Source of the DNA: Alphaproteobacteria bacterium
GTDB lineage: Bacteria; Pseudomonadota; Alphaproteobacteria; Micropepsales; Micropepsaceae
NCBI GenBank assembly: GCA_947467345.1
Contig: CANIHD010000015.1
Location: 19,022-83,021 of the forward strand
Direction of reading: 5' to 3'
DNA length: 64,000 nt
In this document: positions 10,472-20,007 of the stretch, in pieces
How the letters are laid out: every line of letters starts with the position of its first letter
Numbering within the stretch: the first letter of the stretch is position 1
Notes under the pieces: model-generated
The model's database searches: none
What the model was told of the DNA's origin: nothing
The model's input: only the letters and a program-made list of their open reading frames with translations
Made by a program: the position numbers and the translations under genes

Positions 10472-11770
10472 CTAGCCGGCCAGACGCTTATTAAGTTCGG
10501 CAGGAAGAATGCTGCCATGGACGGGCTGCGACACGCGCGGATCATGGGCATCCGCGACTTCGCGAATGGGTTTGGGTTCGCCGAAGAGATAGCCCTGACC
10601 GAAATCGACATTGTAATCGAGAAGCTGCACGACGGTTTTCTCGGACTCGATGCGTTCGACGATCAGGCTTAAACCATTGCGCGCCAACAAATCTTTCAGA
10701 TCCTCGGCGGCGACGGCCGCGTGGGCATTCTGCATCCCGGAGATCAGCGTTTGGGCCGGCACTTTGATATGGCGGAAGCCCAAGGCTTTCAGGCGCGCGA
10801 AATCCATGTCGAGAACGCTGACCTGATCCATCGAGAGTGCGAAGCCCAGACCAGAGAGGTACTGCAAATTCGCCTCTTCCTGATCGCCCGCTTTCAGCAC
10901 GGCGCTTTGCGTAAACTCGAACACGATCTGGCCTGTCAGGTCGCGGTGATGATGCAGGAAGTCGAGGAACTGCGGAAAGAATTCCGCATCGCTCAACGTG
11001 TGACCGGAAATATTGCAGAAGACGCCGACGTCACGGCGCTTTTGCGTCAGCCGGCGCACCACCTGGATGCAACGGAAGAGAAGAAGATTGTCCACGACGC
11101 TCATCAGACCGGCAGGCGCCGCGATACGAATATATTGCGCCGGCATAATCACCCGGCCGCCTCCCGACCGAAGACGCGAAAGCGCTTCATAGAAGCGGAT
11201 TTTACGCTGCGGCAGTGCGACAACAGGCTGCAAATGGAGATCGACGTGGTTTTCTTCGAGAGCGCGGCGGATGATTTCGAGCATGTCGGTTTCGCTATTG
11301 GAAGCGGCGTTGTCGGCGATCGCAGGAGTACTTCCCGGTTGGGATAAAGGCAGTGCCTGCTTTTCCGACTCGGTCTTGCGCGCGACACCGGCCGCGAATT
11401 CGCGAACCAGACTCTCGATAATATGCAATTCGCCGATGACCTTCTTTTCCTGGGCATCGGAGCGTTTGGCTAGGGCGAGAGTGATGTCCGTCACTTTCCG
11501 CCGCGTCTCTTCGAGCTCGGTCCGAATGGATGCGTTGGAGGCTCTCAGGCTCGTGAGTTCTCGCGCCATTTTCCGCTTCAGCAACCGGTTCAAAACCGTG
11601 TTTTGGATCTGCATCGCCACGACAAAAACGGCCGCACCGGACAAGAGCGCACTCGGCACATCTATCTCGATCAGCAACAATGCCGCCGACGTAAGCGCCG
11701 CCACGAGGGCGTAAAGCAGGAGCAGAATATCGCTGGACATTGGTGCCGTCTCAGGAGGCTTCGTGGGCAT
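10472..11770 (-). CDS. TipF-like membrane protein with degenerate EAL domain
   Basis: This 432-residue protein has two hydrophobic N-terminal segments (residues about 12-55), a charged helical stretch likely to be a coiled coil (about 60-125), and a C-terminal EAL domain from about residue 170. The EAL signature is present (RFYEALSRLR), as are CNIS, IKVPA and FGQGYLFG. However, the metal-binding DDFG loop reads MDQVSV, so phosphodiesterase activity is unlikely. The same architecture and defect are known in Caulobacter TipF, a c-di-GMP-binding flagellar assembly factor. No flagellar genes are nearby, so the role is inferred. ATGs at 11770 and 11740 are both possible starts. Confidence 0.72.
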   Translation of the reverse strand: MPTKPPETAPMSSDILLLLYALVAALTSAALLLIEIDVPSALLSGAAVFVVAMQIQNTVLNRLLKRKMARELTSLRASNASIRTELEETRRKVTDITLALAKRSDAQEKKVIGELHIIESLVREFAAGVARKTESEKQALPLSQPGSTPAIADNAASNSETDMLEIIRRALEENHVDLHLQPVVALPQRKIRFYEALSRLRSGGGRVIMPAQYIRIAAPAGLMSVVDNLLLFRCIQVVRRLTQKRRDVGVFCNISGHTLSDAEFFPQFLDFLHHHRDLTGQIVFEFTQSAVLKAGDQEEANLQYLSGLGFALSMDQVSVLDMDFARLKALGFRHIKVPAQTLISGMQNAHAAVAAEDLKDLLARNGLSLIVERIESEKTVVQLLDYNVDFGQGYLFGEPKPIREVADAHDPRVSQPVHGSILPAELNKRLAG

Positions 11771-11840
11771 CCTGGCAGCGGCAGAGTTTCCAGACGGTTA
11801 ACCATAGAAGTGTCAGCAGGAAGAAGCGGCGAGCGCCACC

Positions 11841-11856
11841 ATTCGTAAATACGAAT
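11841..11856. promoter_or_regulatory. Operator-like inverted repeat upstream of the TipF-like gene
   Basis: ATTCGT and ACGAAT form a perfect six-base inverted repeat around a four-base AAAT spacer. A further ACGAAT half-site follows at 11859-11864. The element lies about 70 bases upstream of the minus-strand start at 11770, in an AT-rich stretch of an otherwise GC-rich region. A TTAACCAT sequence, which matches the CtrA half-site, is at 11799-11806. Both are candidate regulatory sites only; no binding factor is known. Confidence 0.3.
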
Positions 11857-11930
11857 TAACGAATATAACTATTCCCTGTTACTTGCTGGAATACAGGCAG
11901 CGGTTTCACCTTCAGCGTGCTGCATCTTGT

Positions 11931-12056
11931 GGATGGCCCGCTGTGGCGGGCCATGACAAATTTAAAAGCAAGCGTGCGAAATCTACTCAAGTCACCGCTT
12001 GCAACACAAAACCACACTAAATACTCGATGTCATGGCCCGCCACAGCGGGCCATCC
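11931..12056. repeat. Paired 28-base inverted repeats, REP/BIME-like
   Basis: The 28 bases at 11931-11958 recur perfectly as the reverse complement at 12029-12056, 70 bases apart. Each arm is itself a hairpin: GGCCCGC, loop TGTG, GCGGGCC. This nested arrangement is that of bacterial interspersed mosaic elements built from two REP units in opposite orientation. The 11771-12121 interval holds no gene, so these repeats and the hairpin at 12088-12110 account for most of it. Copies elsewhere in the genome cannot be seen from this window. Confidence 0.7.
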
Positions 12057-12087
12057 AGGTGACGCAACCACGGAGCTAGTCTCGGCA

Positions 12088-12110
12088 CCCTCTCCCACAA
12101 GGGGAGAGGG
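12088..12110 (-). terminator. GC-rich hairpin downstream of the OmpA-type lipoprotein gene
   Basis: CCCTCTCCC pairs perfectly with GGGAGAGGG around a five-base loop, 12 bases beyond the minus-strand stop at 12122. No U-tract follows on the minus strand, so it may act as an RNA 3' stabiliser or be part of a dispersed repeat rather than an intrinsic terminator. Confidence 0.4.
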
Positions 12111-12121
12111 ACGTTCCATCC

Positions 12122-12787
12122 TCAGCCGCGGCGCGCTTCCAGCACGATTTCCACGCGGCGATTGCGCACCTCGGTCGTGTTGTCCGGCGTTTGAATGCGC
12201 AAATTGGATTCGCCGTAGCCGCGCGGCGAGATGCGGCGGGGATCGATGCCGGAGCGTACGAGTTCATCGGCCACCGCTTCGGCACGCAGCTGCGAGAGCT
12301 GCGTATTGTGTTCGCGCGTGCCGATCGTGTCCGTGTAGCCGTTCACGCCGACATAGGTGTCGCCGTATTTCTTCACCACGAGGCCAACCGAGCGGATGAT
12401 GTCGCGCGCACGCGGCTCCAAATAGGCGGCATCGACACGAAACAGAATGTCGTCCTGCATGTTGAGATAGATATTATTGCCCTGGCGTGTGACGGACACG
12501 CCGGCCTGGCGCAATTGCTGACGCAGCTCGGCCTCCTGGTGGTCCATTTGGTTGCCGATGACGCCGCCGGCGACCGCGCCGATAGCGCCGCCGATCAAAG
12601 CGTTCTCAGTAGCGTCGCGCGGATTAGAAAGCGCGCCGATGGCTGCGCCTGCGAGACCGCCGATGACGGCACCGCGCGTCGCGTTCGAGGTTTGGGTTTG
12701 GTCCGTATACGCGTTTTGTGTCTGACAGCCCGTCAGCAGCACAGCGCACAGCGCGGCCAAACCAATGCATTTCTCACTATTCAACAT
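12122..12787 (-). CDS. OmpA-family outer-membrane lipoprotein with glycine zipper
   Basis: This 221-residue protein starts at the ATG at 12787, which has TTGGAG six bases upstream. The lipobox is LLTGC (AVLLTGCQTQ). Residues about 35-85 form a glycine-zipper segment (GGLAGAAIGAL, GGAIGAVAGGVIG). The C-terminal half is an OmpA peptidoglycan-binding domain, with NGYTDTIGT, LSQLRAEAV, RGYGESN and VRNRRVEIVL containing the Asp and Arg that bind diaminopimelate. It probably tethers the outer membrane to peptidoglycan. It resembles YiaD-type lipoproteins. It stands alone between the repeat region and the alanine dehydrogenase gene. Confidence 0.88.
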   Translation of the reverse strand: MLNSEKCIGLAALCAVLLTGCQTQNAYTDQTQTSNATRGAVIGGLAGAAIGALSNPRDATENALIGGAIGAVAGGVIGNQMDHQEAELRQQLRQAGVSVTRQGNNIYLNMQDDILFRVDAAYLEPRARDIIRSVGLVVKKYGDTYVGVNGYTDTIGTREHNTQLSQLRAEAVADELVRSGIDPRRISPRGYGESNLRIQTPDNTTEVRNRRVEIVLEARRG

Positions 12788-12922
12788 TGCATGCTCCAAT
12801 ATTTGGACGGGTGTTTCGAGAACTGATTGAAAGCCCCAAATAACCGCTCGTCGGATCCCGCCCCTCCACGATTCGCCTATACTACGCCGAAGCGTGGCAA
12901 GATTGTGGTGCAGCGAAAACGC

Positions 12923-14044
12923 TTAATAAAGCCTGAGAATTTCCTCGGCATGTATGAAGGATAGGCCCTGCGCCTGGGCGACCGCGCCATAGGTGATGGC
13001 GCCCTTGTAGATGTTCAGGCCGGCGCGCAAATGCGGATTGTCCGCCATGGCGCGCTCGGGCCCTTTGTCCGCCAATTGGCGTATGAACGGCAGCGTGGCG
13101 TTGTTGAGCGCAAAGGTAGAGGTGCGTGCGACGGCGCCGGGCATATTGGCCACCGCGTAATGCACCACGCCATGAACCAGATAGGTCGGATTGGCGTGGG
13201 TGGTAGCGCGCGACGTTTCCGAACAGCCGCCCTGATCGATGGCGACATCGACGAGCACCGAACCCTTTTTCATCTGACCCACCATGTTTTCGGTGATCAG
13301 CTTGGGTGCTTCCGCGCCGGGCACCAGCACAGCGCCGATGACGAGATCGGCCGCGAGTACATGTTCTTCGATCGAGTCGATGGTCGAGAAGATCGTGTGC
13401 ATCCTGGCGCCGAATTGCAGATCGAGCGCGTAAAGGCGCGGCAGTGAAATATCGAGAATGGTGACATGCGCTTCCATCCCCATCGCCATGCGCGCCGCAT
13501 TGGTGCCGACAACGCCGCCGCCGAGAATGACGACCCGCGCCGCCGGCACACCGGGAACGCCGCCAAGCAATTGCCCGCGCCCACCGGCTTCCATTTCCAG
13601 ACAATGCGCACCGGCCTGTATCGACATGCGGCCCGCGACCTCGCTCATCGGTGCCAATAACGGCAATCCGCCTTGCGCATCGGTGACGGTCTCGTAAGCG
13701 ATGGCGACGGCACCGGAGGCCACCAGTGCTTTCGTTTGCGCCGCATCCGGCGCGAGATGAAGATAGGCTAAGAGCGTTTGCCCCGGCCGCAAGCGTTTGA
13801 TCTCTTCGGGTTGCGGCTCCTTCACCTTGACGATCATGTCGGCGACGCCGAACACCTCGGCAGCGGACGACAATATAGTGGCGCCGGCGCGCACATAGAT
13901 CGGATCGTCAAGACCGATGGCGGCGCCGGCATTGGTTTCGATATAGACCTGATGGCCGCATGCCGCGAGTTCGCGCACCGCGGCGGGTATCATCCCGACG
14001 CGAAATTCGCTGTTCTTGATTTCCTTGGGAACGCCGATGCGCAT
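12923..14044 (-). CDS. ald: Alanine dehydrogenase
   Basis: This 373-residue enzyme catalyses reversible NAD-dependent oxidative deamination of L-alanine to pyruvate and ammonia. The N-terminus MRIGVPKEIKNSEFRVGM is diagnostic, the substrate-binding lysine lies in IVKVKEPQPEE and the catalytic histidine in LLAYLHLAPD. The Rossmann motif is VVILGGGVVGTNAA, followed by MTILDIS-type sequence. The length is normal. Two bases separate it from the upstream aminotransferase stop, so the two are cotranscribed. Together they suggest amino-group transfer to pyruvate with alanine recycled to pyruvate and ammonia. Confidence 0.95.
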   Translation of the reverse strand: MRIGVPKEIKNSEFRVGMIPAAVRELAACGHQVYIETNAGAAIGLDDPIYVRAGATILSSAAEVFGVADMIVKVKEPQPEEIKRLRPGQTLLAYLHLAPDAAQTKALVASGAVAIAYETVTDAQGGLPLLAPMSEVAGRMSIQAGAHCLEMEAGGRGQLLGGVPGVPAARVVILGGGVVGTNAARMAMGMEAHVTILDISLPRLYALDLQFGARMHTIFSTIDSIEEHVLAADLVIGAVLVPGAEAPKLITENMVGQMKKGSVLVDVAIDQGGCSETSRATTHANPTYLVHGVVHYAVANMPGAVARTSTFALNNATLPFIRQLADKGPERAMADNPHLRAGLNIYKGAITYGAVAQAQGLSFIHAEEILRLY

Positions 14045-14046
14045 TC

Positions 14047-15378
14047 TTAGCTCAGCTTTCCAAGAACTGCGCGAATGGACTCTGCCATACGCGTGATCTC
14101 GTCGGCGCTGGCGATAAGGCTGGGCGCCAGAACCAGCGTGTCGCCCGAGAGGCGCAGCACCAGGTTTTGCTCCTTGAACAATCTCTGCATCGCTTCGTAT
14201 CCGCGCTTGCCCGGCGCACCGGAAGCGGGCTCCAACTCCACCGCTGCGGCCATGCCGATGCTACGGATATCTATGACAAAAGGTGCGCCTTTCAGGGCAT
14301 GAACCGCATCTGAGAGCGCCGGTTCCAAAGCCTTGCCGCGTTCGAACAATCCCTCTTCCCGATAGAGATCGAGCGTCGCCAGCCCCGCCGCCATCGCCAG
14401 CGGATGGCCGGTATAGGTGTAGCCGTGAAAGAGATTGATCGCGTGATCATCGGCTTGCGCGAAAGCGTCGTGAATTTTTTTGGACACCAACACGCCGCCA
14501 AGCGGTACGGCGCCATTGGTGATGCCTTTGGCAAAACAGATCATGTCGGGAATGATGCCGTAACGCTCGGCCGCGAATGCATGGCCAAGTCGCCCGAAAG
14601 CGGTGATCACCTCGTCAAGGATCAGCAGCAATCCGTGGCGGTCGCATATCGCGCGCAGACGCTGCAGATAACCTTTCGGCGGAGGAAAGACGCCGCCGGA
14701 TCCCGTCATAGGTTCAACGATCACAGCGGCAATGGTGTTGGCTCCGTGAACGGCGACAATGCGTTCCAGCGCGTCAGCATAGGCGTCCCCGCCCTCCCAT
14801 TCCGTCGGGGTGAAGCCGTGGCGGGCGCGGTCATAGGGCAGCGGCAAATGATCGTCCGTACCCGGAACAAGTGGGCCATAGGCTTTGCGGTTATTGCCGA
14901 TGCCGCCGACCGACAAGCCGCCGAAATTGACGCCGTGATAGGCGCGCTCGCGGCCGATCAGCCGGAACCGCTGCCCTTCGCCTTTTGCCTGAAAATAAGC
15001 GCGCGCGATCTTGAGCGCGGTGTCCGCCGCTTCCGACCCGGAATTGACGAAGAAAACATGTTCCAGCGAGGGGGGGGCCAGCGCGACAATCCGCGATGCG
15101 AGCTGAAAGACTTTGGGATGGGCGAATTGAAAGCTGGGCGCGAAATCAAGCTCGGCGGCTTGTGCTGCGATCGCACGGGCGATGGGCGCGCGCGCATGCC
15201 CGGCATTGACGCACCACAGACCCGCCATGCCGTCCAGAATTTTACGGCCTGCGACGTCCCAATAATACATGCCCTCGGCGCGCGCGAGGAGACGCGGATT
15301 GGCCTTGAAATGACGGTTGGGGGTGAACGGCATCCAGAACGCATCGAGGTCGTTCGGAACAGGCGATATATCGGTCAC
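14047..15378 (-). CDS. Omega-amino acid:pyruvate aminotransferase (class III, PLP)
   Basis: This 443-residue class III aminotransferase shows WMPFTPNRHFKANPR at the N-terminus, SGSEAADTALKIARAYF in the PLP phosphate region, LLILDEVITAFGRLG, and the Schiff-base lysine in CFAKGITNGAVPLGG. The N-terminal region and YYWDVAGRKILDGMAGLWC are typical of beta-alanine or omega-amino acid:pyruvate transaminases. The start is a GTG at 15378; GAG lies a few bases upstream as a weak ribosome site. The gene is directly followed by ald, which would regenerate pyruvate from the alanine it forms. The exact amino donor is not predictable. Confidence 0.88.
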   Translation of the reverse strand: MTDISPVPNDLDAFWMPFTPNRHFKANPRLLARAEGMYYWDVAGRKILDGMAGLWCVNAGHARAPIARAIAAQAAELDFAPSFQFAHPKVFQLASRIVALAPPSLEHVFFVNSGSEAADTALKIARAYFQAKGEGQRFRLIGRERAYHGVNFGGLSVGGIGNNRKAYGPLVPGTDDHLPLPYDRARHGFTPTEWEGGDAYADALERIVAVHGANTIAAVIVEPMTGSGGVFPPPKGYLQRLRAICDRHGLLLILDEVITAFGRLGHAFAAERYGIIPDMICFAKGITNGAVPLGGVLVSKKIHDAFAQADDHAINLFHGYTYTGHPLAMAAGLATLDLYREEGLFERGKALEPALSDAVHALKGAPFVIDIRSIGMAAAVELEPASGAPGKRGYEAMQRLFKEQNLVLRLSGDTLVLAPSLIASADEITRMAESIRAVLGKLS

Positions 15379-15566
15379 GGGAGCTCTGCTGAATCAGACG
15401 CGGGGGCACTGTCGATTTCCGGGCAGGTGGCGTCAAGGAATCGCTGAGTTAGAGCTTCTTAATCCGTAACGACCGGATCACCGCGCAAGACACGATAAAT
15501 ATTCAGAAAAAAGCGAATGACGCCGCCAGGAGGGTGGCGGCCTCATTCCTGCCAGAGGGACAAGTT

Positions 15567-15875
15567 TTACCAGCGGTCATTCCAGCGACCGCGATAGGGA
15601 TATGCGCCGCGATAGCTCTGACGACATACCGGCCGCCACGCGACGTGACGTTGACCCCAACGATCGACCCAGACCTGGCGCACAGGGCGACATGCGCGAT
15701 CACGGTAGCGATAACCCGGGTCGCCATAGGCATAGCCGGGTCCGCCGCTATTGAAGGAGAAGCCGAAGCTCGGCCCATTATCGTAATAACGTTGCGCCAT
15801 TGCCGGCGCCGGGACGGACACTGTCGTAACCGCTAGGGCGCCAACAATCAGGGCCGCCTTAAGAAGTGTAGTCAT
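15567..15875 (-). CDS. Small secreted protein rich in Gly, Tyr and Arg
   Basis: This 102-residue protein has a clear signal peptide (MTTLLKAALIVGALAVTTVS, cleavage likely after AMA). The mature part is rich in Tyr, Gly and Arg and contains two cysteines about 20 residues apart (RDRACRPV, WRPVCRQS), which could form a disulfide in the periplasm. It stands alone with 188 bases on one side and the divergent groES promoter on the other. I do not recognise the family. The basic, aromatic composition suggests a surface or periplasmic role, but no function is claimed. Confidence 0.7.
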   Translation of the reverse strand: MTTLLKAALIVGALAVTTVSVPAPAMAQRYYDNGPSFGFSFNSGGPGYAYGDPGYRYRDRACRPVRQVWVDRWGQRHVAWRPVCRQSYRGAYPYRGRWNDRW

Positions 15876-16020
15876 GGTTGCCTCCGTTTGCGTTGCTGCA
15901 CCAACGCCCCTCTCGCAAGCATGATCAGGCTATGGCTTTTCGCCTGAACCCCGCCTGAACGGCAGAGGCGTCCGAATTGAAAACGCGGTTCCACTAGCGT
16001 GGTTTCGGCTGGACCTGCCC

Positions 16021-16049
16021 TTGACGGAGTCCCAGCGCTTTCCTAAGTA
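16021..16049 (+). promoter_or_regulatory. Candidate sigma-70-type promoter of groESL
   Basis: TTGACG at 16021-16026 and TAAGTA at 16044-16049 are 17 bases apart, which fits a housekeeping promoter. Transcription would start near 16056, just before the CIRCE element. The proximity of the operator supports the assignment, but it is a motif reading only. Confidence 0.55.
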
Positions 16050-16061
16050 ACCGCCCGACGG

Positions 16062-16088
16062 CTGGCACTCGTGCATGCTGAGTGCTGC
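16062..16088 (+). promoter_or_regulatory. CIRCE operator for the HrcA repressor
   Basis: CTGGCACTC at 16062-16070 and GAGTGCTGC at 16080-16088 are separated by nine bases. They match the CIRCE consensus TTAGCACTC-N9-GAGTGCTAA at seven of nine positions in each arm. The element sits 55 bases before the groES start, between the candidate promoter and the gene, which is the standard location. It indicates heat-shock control of groESL by HrcA. Confidence 0.85.
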
Positions 16089-16143
16089 CATTTTGGCACA
16101 TTCCGTCTAAACGATTGAATTCACTACGCTATAGGAGGCATCA

Positions 16144-18140
<1,997 letters not shown>

Positions 18141-18175
18141 GTCCTGTTGTCATCGTCGTTTGAGTATTAGTGGCG

Positions 18176-18203
18176 AAAAGGCCGGGGCATTCCCCGGCCT
18201 TTT
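18176..18203 (+). terminator. Intrinsic terminator of groESL
   Basis: A perfect 12-base inverted repeat (AAAAGGCCGGGG / CCCCGGCCTTTT) surrounds a CATT tetraloop and ends in a T-rich run. It lies 36 bases after the groEL stop. Confidence 0.9.
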
Positions 18204-18351
18204 CTATATGTGGCGCCGAAAGTGGACATTAGGCCTATGGGCGGGCGGTAAACGGAACCATTACGGCGAAGATACGTTTCCTGGCTGACGCAATGTGACG
18301 GGCGCGAAAATATGCGTACCCCGAACGTGTGAAATCCAGGAGGACTCCCCC

Positions 18352-19245
18352 GTGAGAAAATCTCATTTCTTTTCCGCCGCAGCTTTTATCGGCGCGACAT
18401 GTTCGATGGCCGCTCTGGCACAACCGGGCTATGGCCCGCCGGGCGGTCCGGGGCAAGGCGGTCCTGGTCCTTGGGATCGCATCGGTTCGGTGCAAATTGA
18501 CAGCCGCCCCGACCGCGAAGTCGCCTACACGAATTTCGGCGGCAGCGTTGAACGCTTGGCGTTTCAAGCCAATGACGGCGACGTGACGTGCCGAAACATT
18601 TCGGTGCTGTTCGCCAATGGTCAATCGGCCGTGGTGTTCAACGGCACTTTGCAGCGCGGTCGTCAGACCGTGGTCGATATTCCGGGTACGGCCCGCAATA
18701 TTCGCCAGGTCGCTTTCAACTGCCGCGTGAATGGCCCGGCACGTCAAACCGATGTCGATATCGCCGCCGATGTCGGCCGCTATCGCGCGGAATGGCGCAA
18801 CGGACCGAATTGGGAACGCCAATGGTCGCGCGTCTTCGCTTGGGCGAATGACCGCGACAACAATCGCGGCCCAGATCGTGGTCCGGATCGTGGTCCAGGA
18901 CGTCCCGGACCGGGTAATGGACCTGGCGGTTGGATGCCGATCGGATCGGAACGTTTTGAAGGTCCGCGCGACCAAGAAACGACCTATGCCGGCGCACGCG
19001 GCCAGGCCATCGAGACCGTTGGCATTCAGGCGATGGACAACGATGCGCGCTGTTCGCGCCTGACGGCGACGTTCGACAACGGACGCACGACCGACCTCTA
19101 TGTAAATCGCGGCGGCATTTTGAATCGCGGCCGCATGTATGAGGTCGATCTGCCCGGCAATCGCCGCAACCTCGAGCGGTTGGACATGACTTGCCGTGGC
19201 GAGCGCGGCCGCCCCGTCACCGTTCAAATTTCAGCCCATCGCTAA
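18352..19245 (+). CDS. Secreted protein with two homologous domains and a Gly/Pro/Asp linker
   Basis: I place the start at the GTG at 18352, which has GGAGGA about eight bases upstream and begins a signal peptide (FFSAAAFIGATCSMAALA). The 297-residue product has two related domains. Copy one includes VERLAFQANDGDVTC, FANGQSA, RGRQTVVDIPGTARNI; copy two includes ETVGIQAMDNDARC, FDNGRTT, RGRMYEVDLPGNRRNL. They are joined by a linker with repeats of RGPD. Each copy has two conserved cysteines, likely disulfide-bonded in the periplasm. I do not recognise the family. A nearby gene 12 bases downstream is probably cotranscribed. Confidence 0.78.
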   Translation: MRKSHFFSAAAFIGATCSMAALAQPGYGPPGGPGQGGPGPWDRIGSVQIDSRPDREVAYTNFGGSVERLAFQANDGDVTCRNISVLFANGQSAVVFNGTLQRGRQTVVDIPGTARNIRQVAFNCRVNGPARQTDVDIAADVGRYRAEWRNGPNWERQWSRVFAWANDRDNNRGPDRGPDRGPGRPGPGNGPGGWMPIGSERFEGPRDQETTYAGARGQAIETVGIQAMDNDARCSRLTATFDNGRTTDLYVNRGGILNRGRMYEVDLPGNRRNLERLDMTCRGERGRPVTVQISAHR

Positions 19246-19257
19246 TAGGAGCTGTCT

Positions 19258-19647
19258 ATGAAAGACCGCGATCCCATCACAGACGACACCGACGTGTCGG
19301 ATGACACGATTTTCACGGGGCCTACGAGTGTAGGCACAACGTCGAAACCGACTGTAGGCCACCGTCATTTTCATGACGCCCTGCATCCCGGCGGTATCCA
19401 GGGCGTGAAGACGACCATGGACACTGAAGGCTCGCTGGGCTCTCAAAGCGGTCCGCAGCCCAGCGGCGGCCGCACGGGAATGGCCGAACATGTCGGCGCC
19501 GAAGATCGCTCCGGCCAGACCAGCCTCACAGACGAATTGTCTGGTGTTGAAATCGGCCATTTTGGCGAAGGCGGCACCGGCAAGCAGAATGGGCCCAAAC
19601 CGAGCGGAGTTGCCCCCGCTACGCCACTTCGGATCGTTAAGCGCTGA
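19258..19647 (+). CDS. Hypothetical hydrophilic protein
   Basis: This 129-residue protein has AGGAG six bases before its ATG and follows the two-domain secreted protein by 12 bases. It has no signal peptide or membrane segment. It is rich in Gly, Thr, Asp and Ser and contains short repeated themes (GPQPSGG, GPKPSGV, both followed by small residues), suggesting a largely disordered protein. I do not recognise it. An intrinsic terminator follows, which closes this two-gene unit. Confidence 0.62.
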   Translation: MKDRDPITDDTDVSDDTIFTGPTSVGTTSKPTVGHRHFHDALHPGGIQGVKTTMDTEGSLGSQSGPQPSGGRTGMAEHVGAEDRSGQTSLTDELSGVEIGHFGEGGTGKQNGPKPSGVAPATPLRIVKR

Positions 19648-19672
19648 GTCGCGCCCAAGAGGCCCAGATCAG

Positions 19673-19711
19673 GAAGCCCGGTCGCCCCAAGCGATCGGGC
19701 TTCTTGCTTTT
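19673..19711 (+). terminator. Intrinsic terminator before tRNA-His
   Basis: GAAGCCCGGTCG (19673-19684) and CGATCGGGCTTC (19692-19703) form a 12-base stem with one G-T pair and a seven-base loop, followed by TTGCTTTT. It ends the 18352-19647 transcription unit. Confidence 0.8.
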
Positions 19712-19832
19712 AGGAGTACTGCAACCCTCGCCATCGGGCGCGTGTATTTCAGGTTCTTGCATTTAAGGGGCGAGCTTCATAGGTTCGCGCCGATTGGGGA
19801 GGCCCGCCCTTGAGGCTGCTTCCCTGGCCCTT

Positions 19833-19909
19833 GCAGTTGTAGCTCAGCTGGTTAGAGCGCCGGATTGTGGATCCGGAGGTCGGTGGTTCGAACCCACCCA
19901 ACTGTACCA
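19833..19909 (+). tRNA. tRNA-His (GTG), A73 type without encoded G-1
   Basis: The cloverleaf is complete: acceptor GCAGTTG pairs with CAACTGT, the anticodon stem is CCGGA/TCCGG with loop TTGTGGA (anticodon GTG), and the T arm is GGTGG-TTCGAAC-CCACC. CCA is encoded. Position 73 is A, base pair 1-72 is G-T, and the base before position 1 is T. Most bacteria encode G-1 opposite C73 in this tRNA. The form seen here matches the derived tRNA-His known from a large group of alphaproteobacteria, whose histidyl-tRNA synthetase no longer needs G-1. Confidence 0.97.
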
Positions 19910-20007
19910 ATTGTTCATGACTGAATTCGGCAGCCAGACTTGGGACTTCGTCGCTACTTGACGTTGCGTCGCTATCGCCTGGGTAAAAGCTGTTAGTTCA
20001 CCAAAGC

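Noticed and set aside
10472..11770. Reading the EAL protein as an active c-di-GMP phosphodiesterase
   Set aside because: The DDFG metal-binding loop is replaced by DQVS, so activity is unlikely.
18850..18940. Short repeats resembling a CRISPR or tandem array
   Set aside because: They are the RGPD-coding linker of the secreted protein; there are no spacers and no cas genes.
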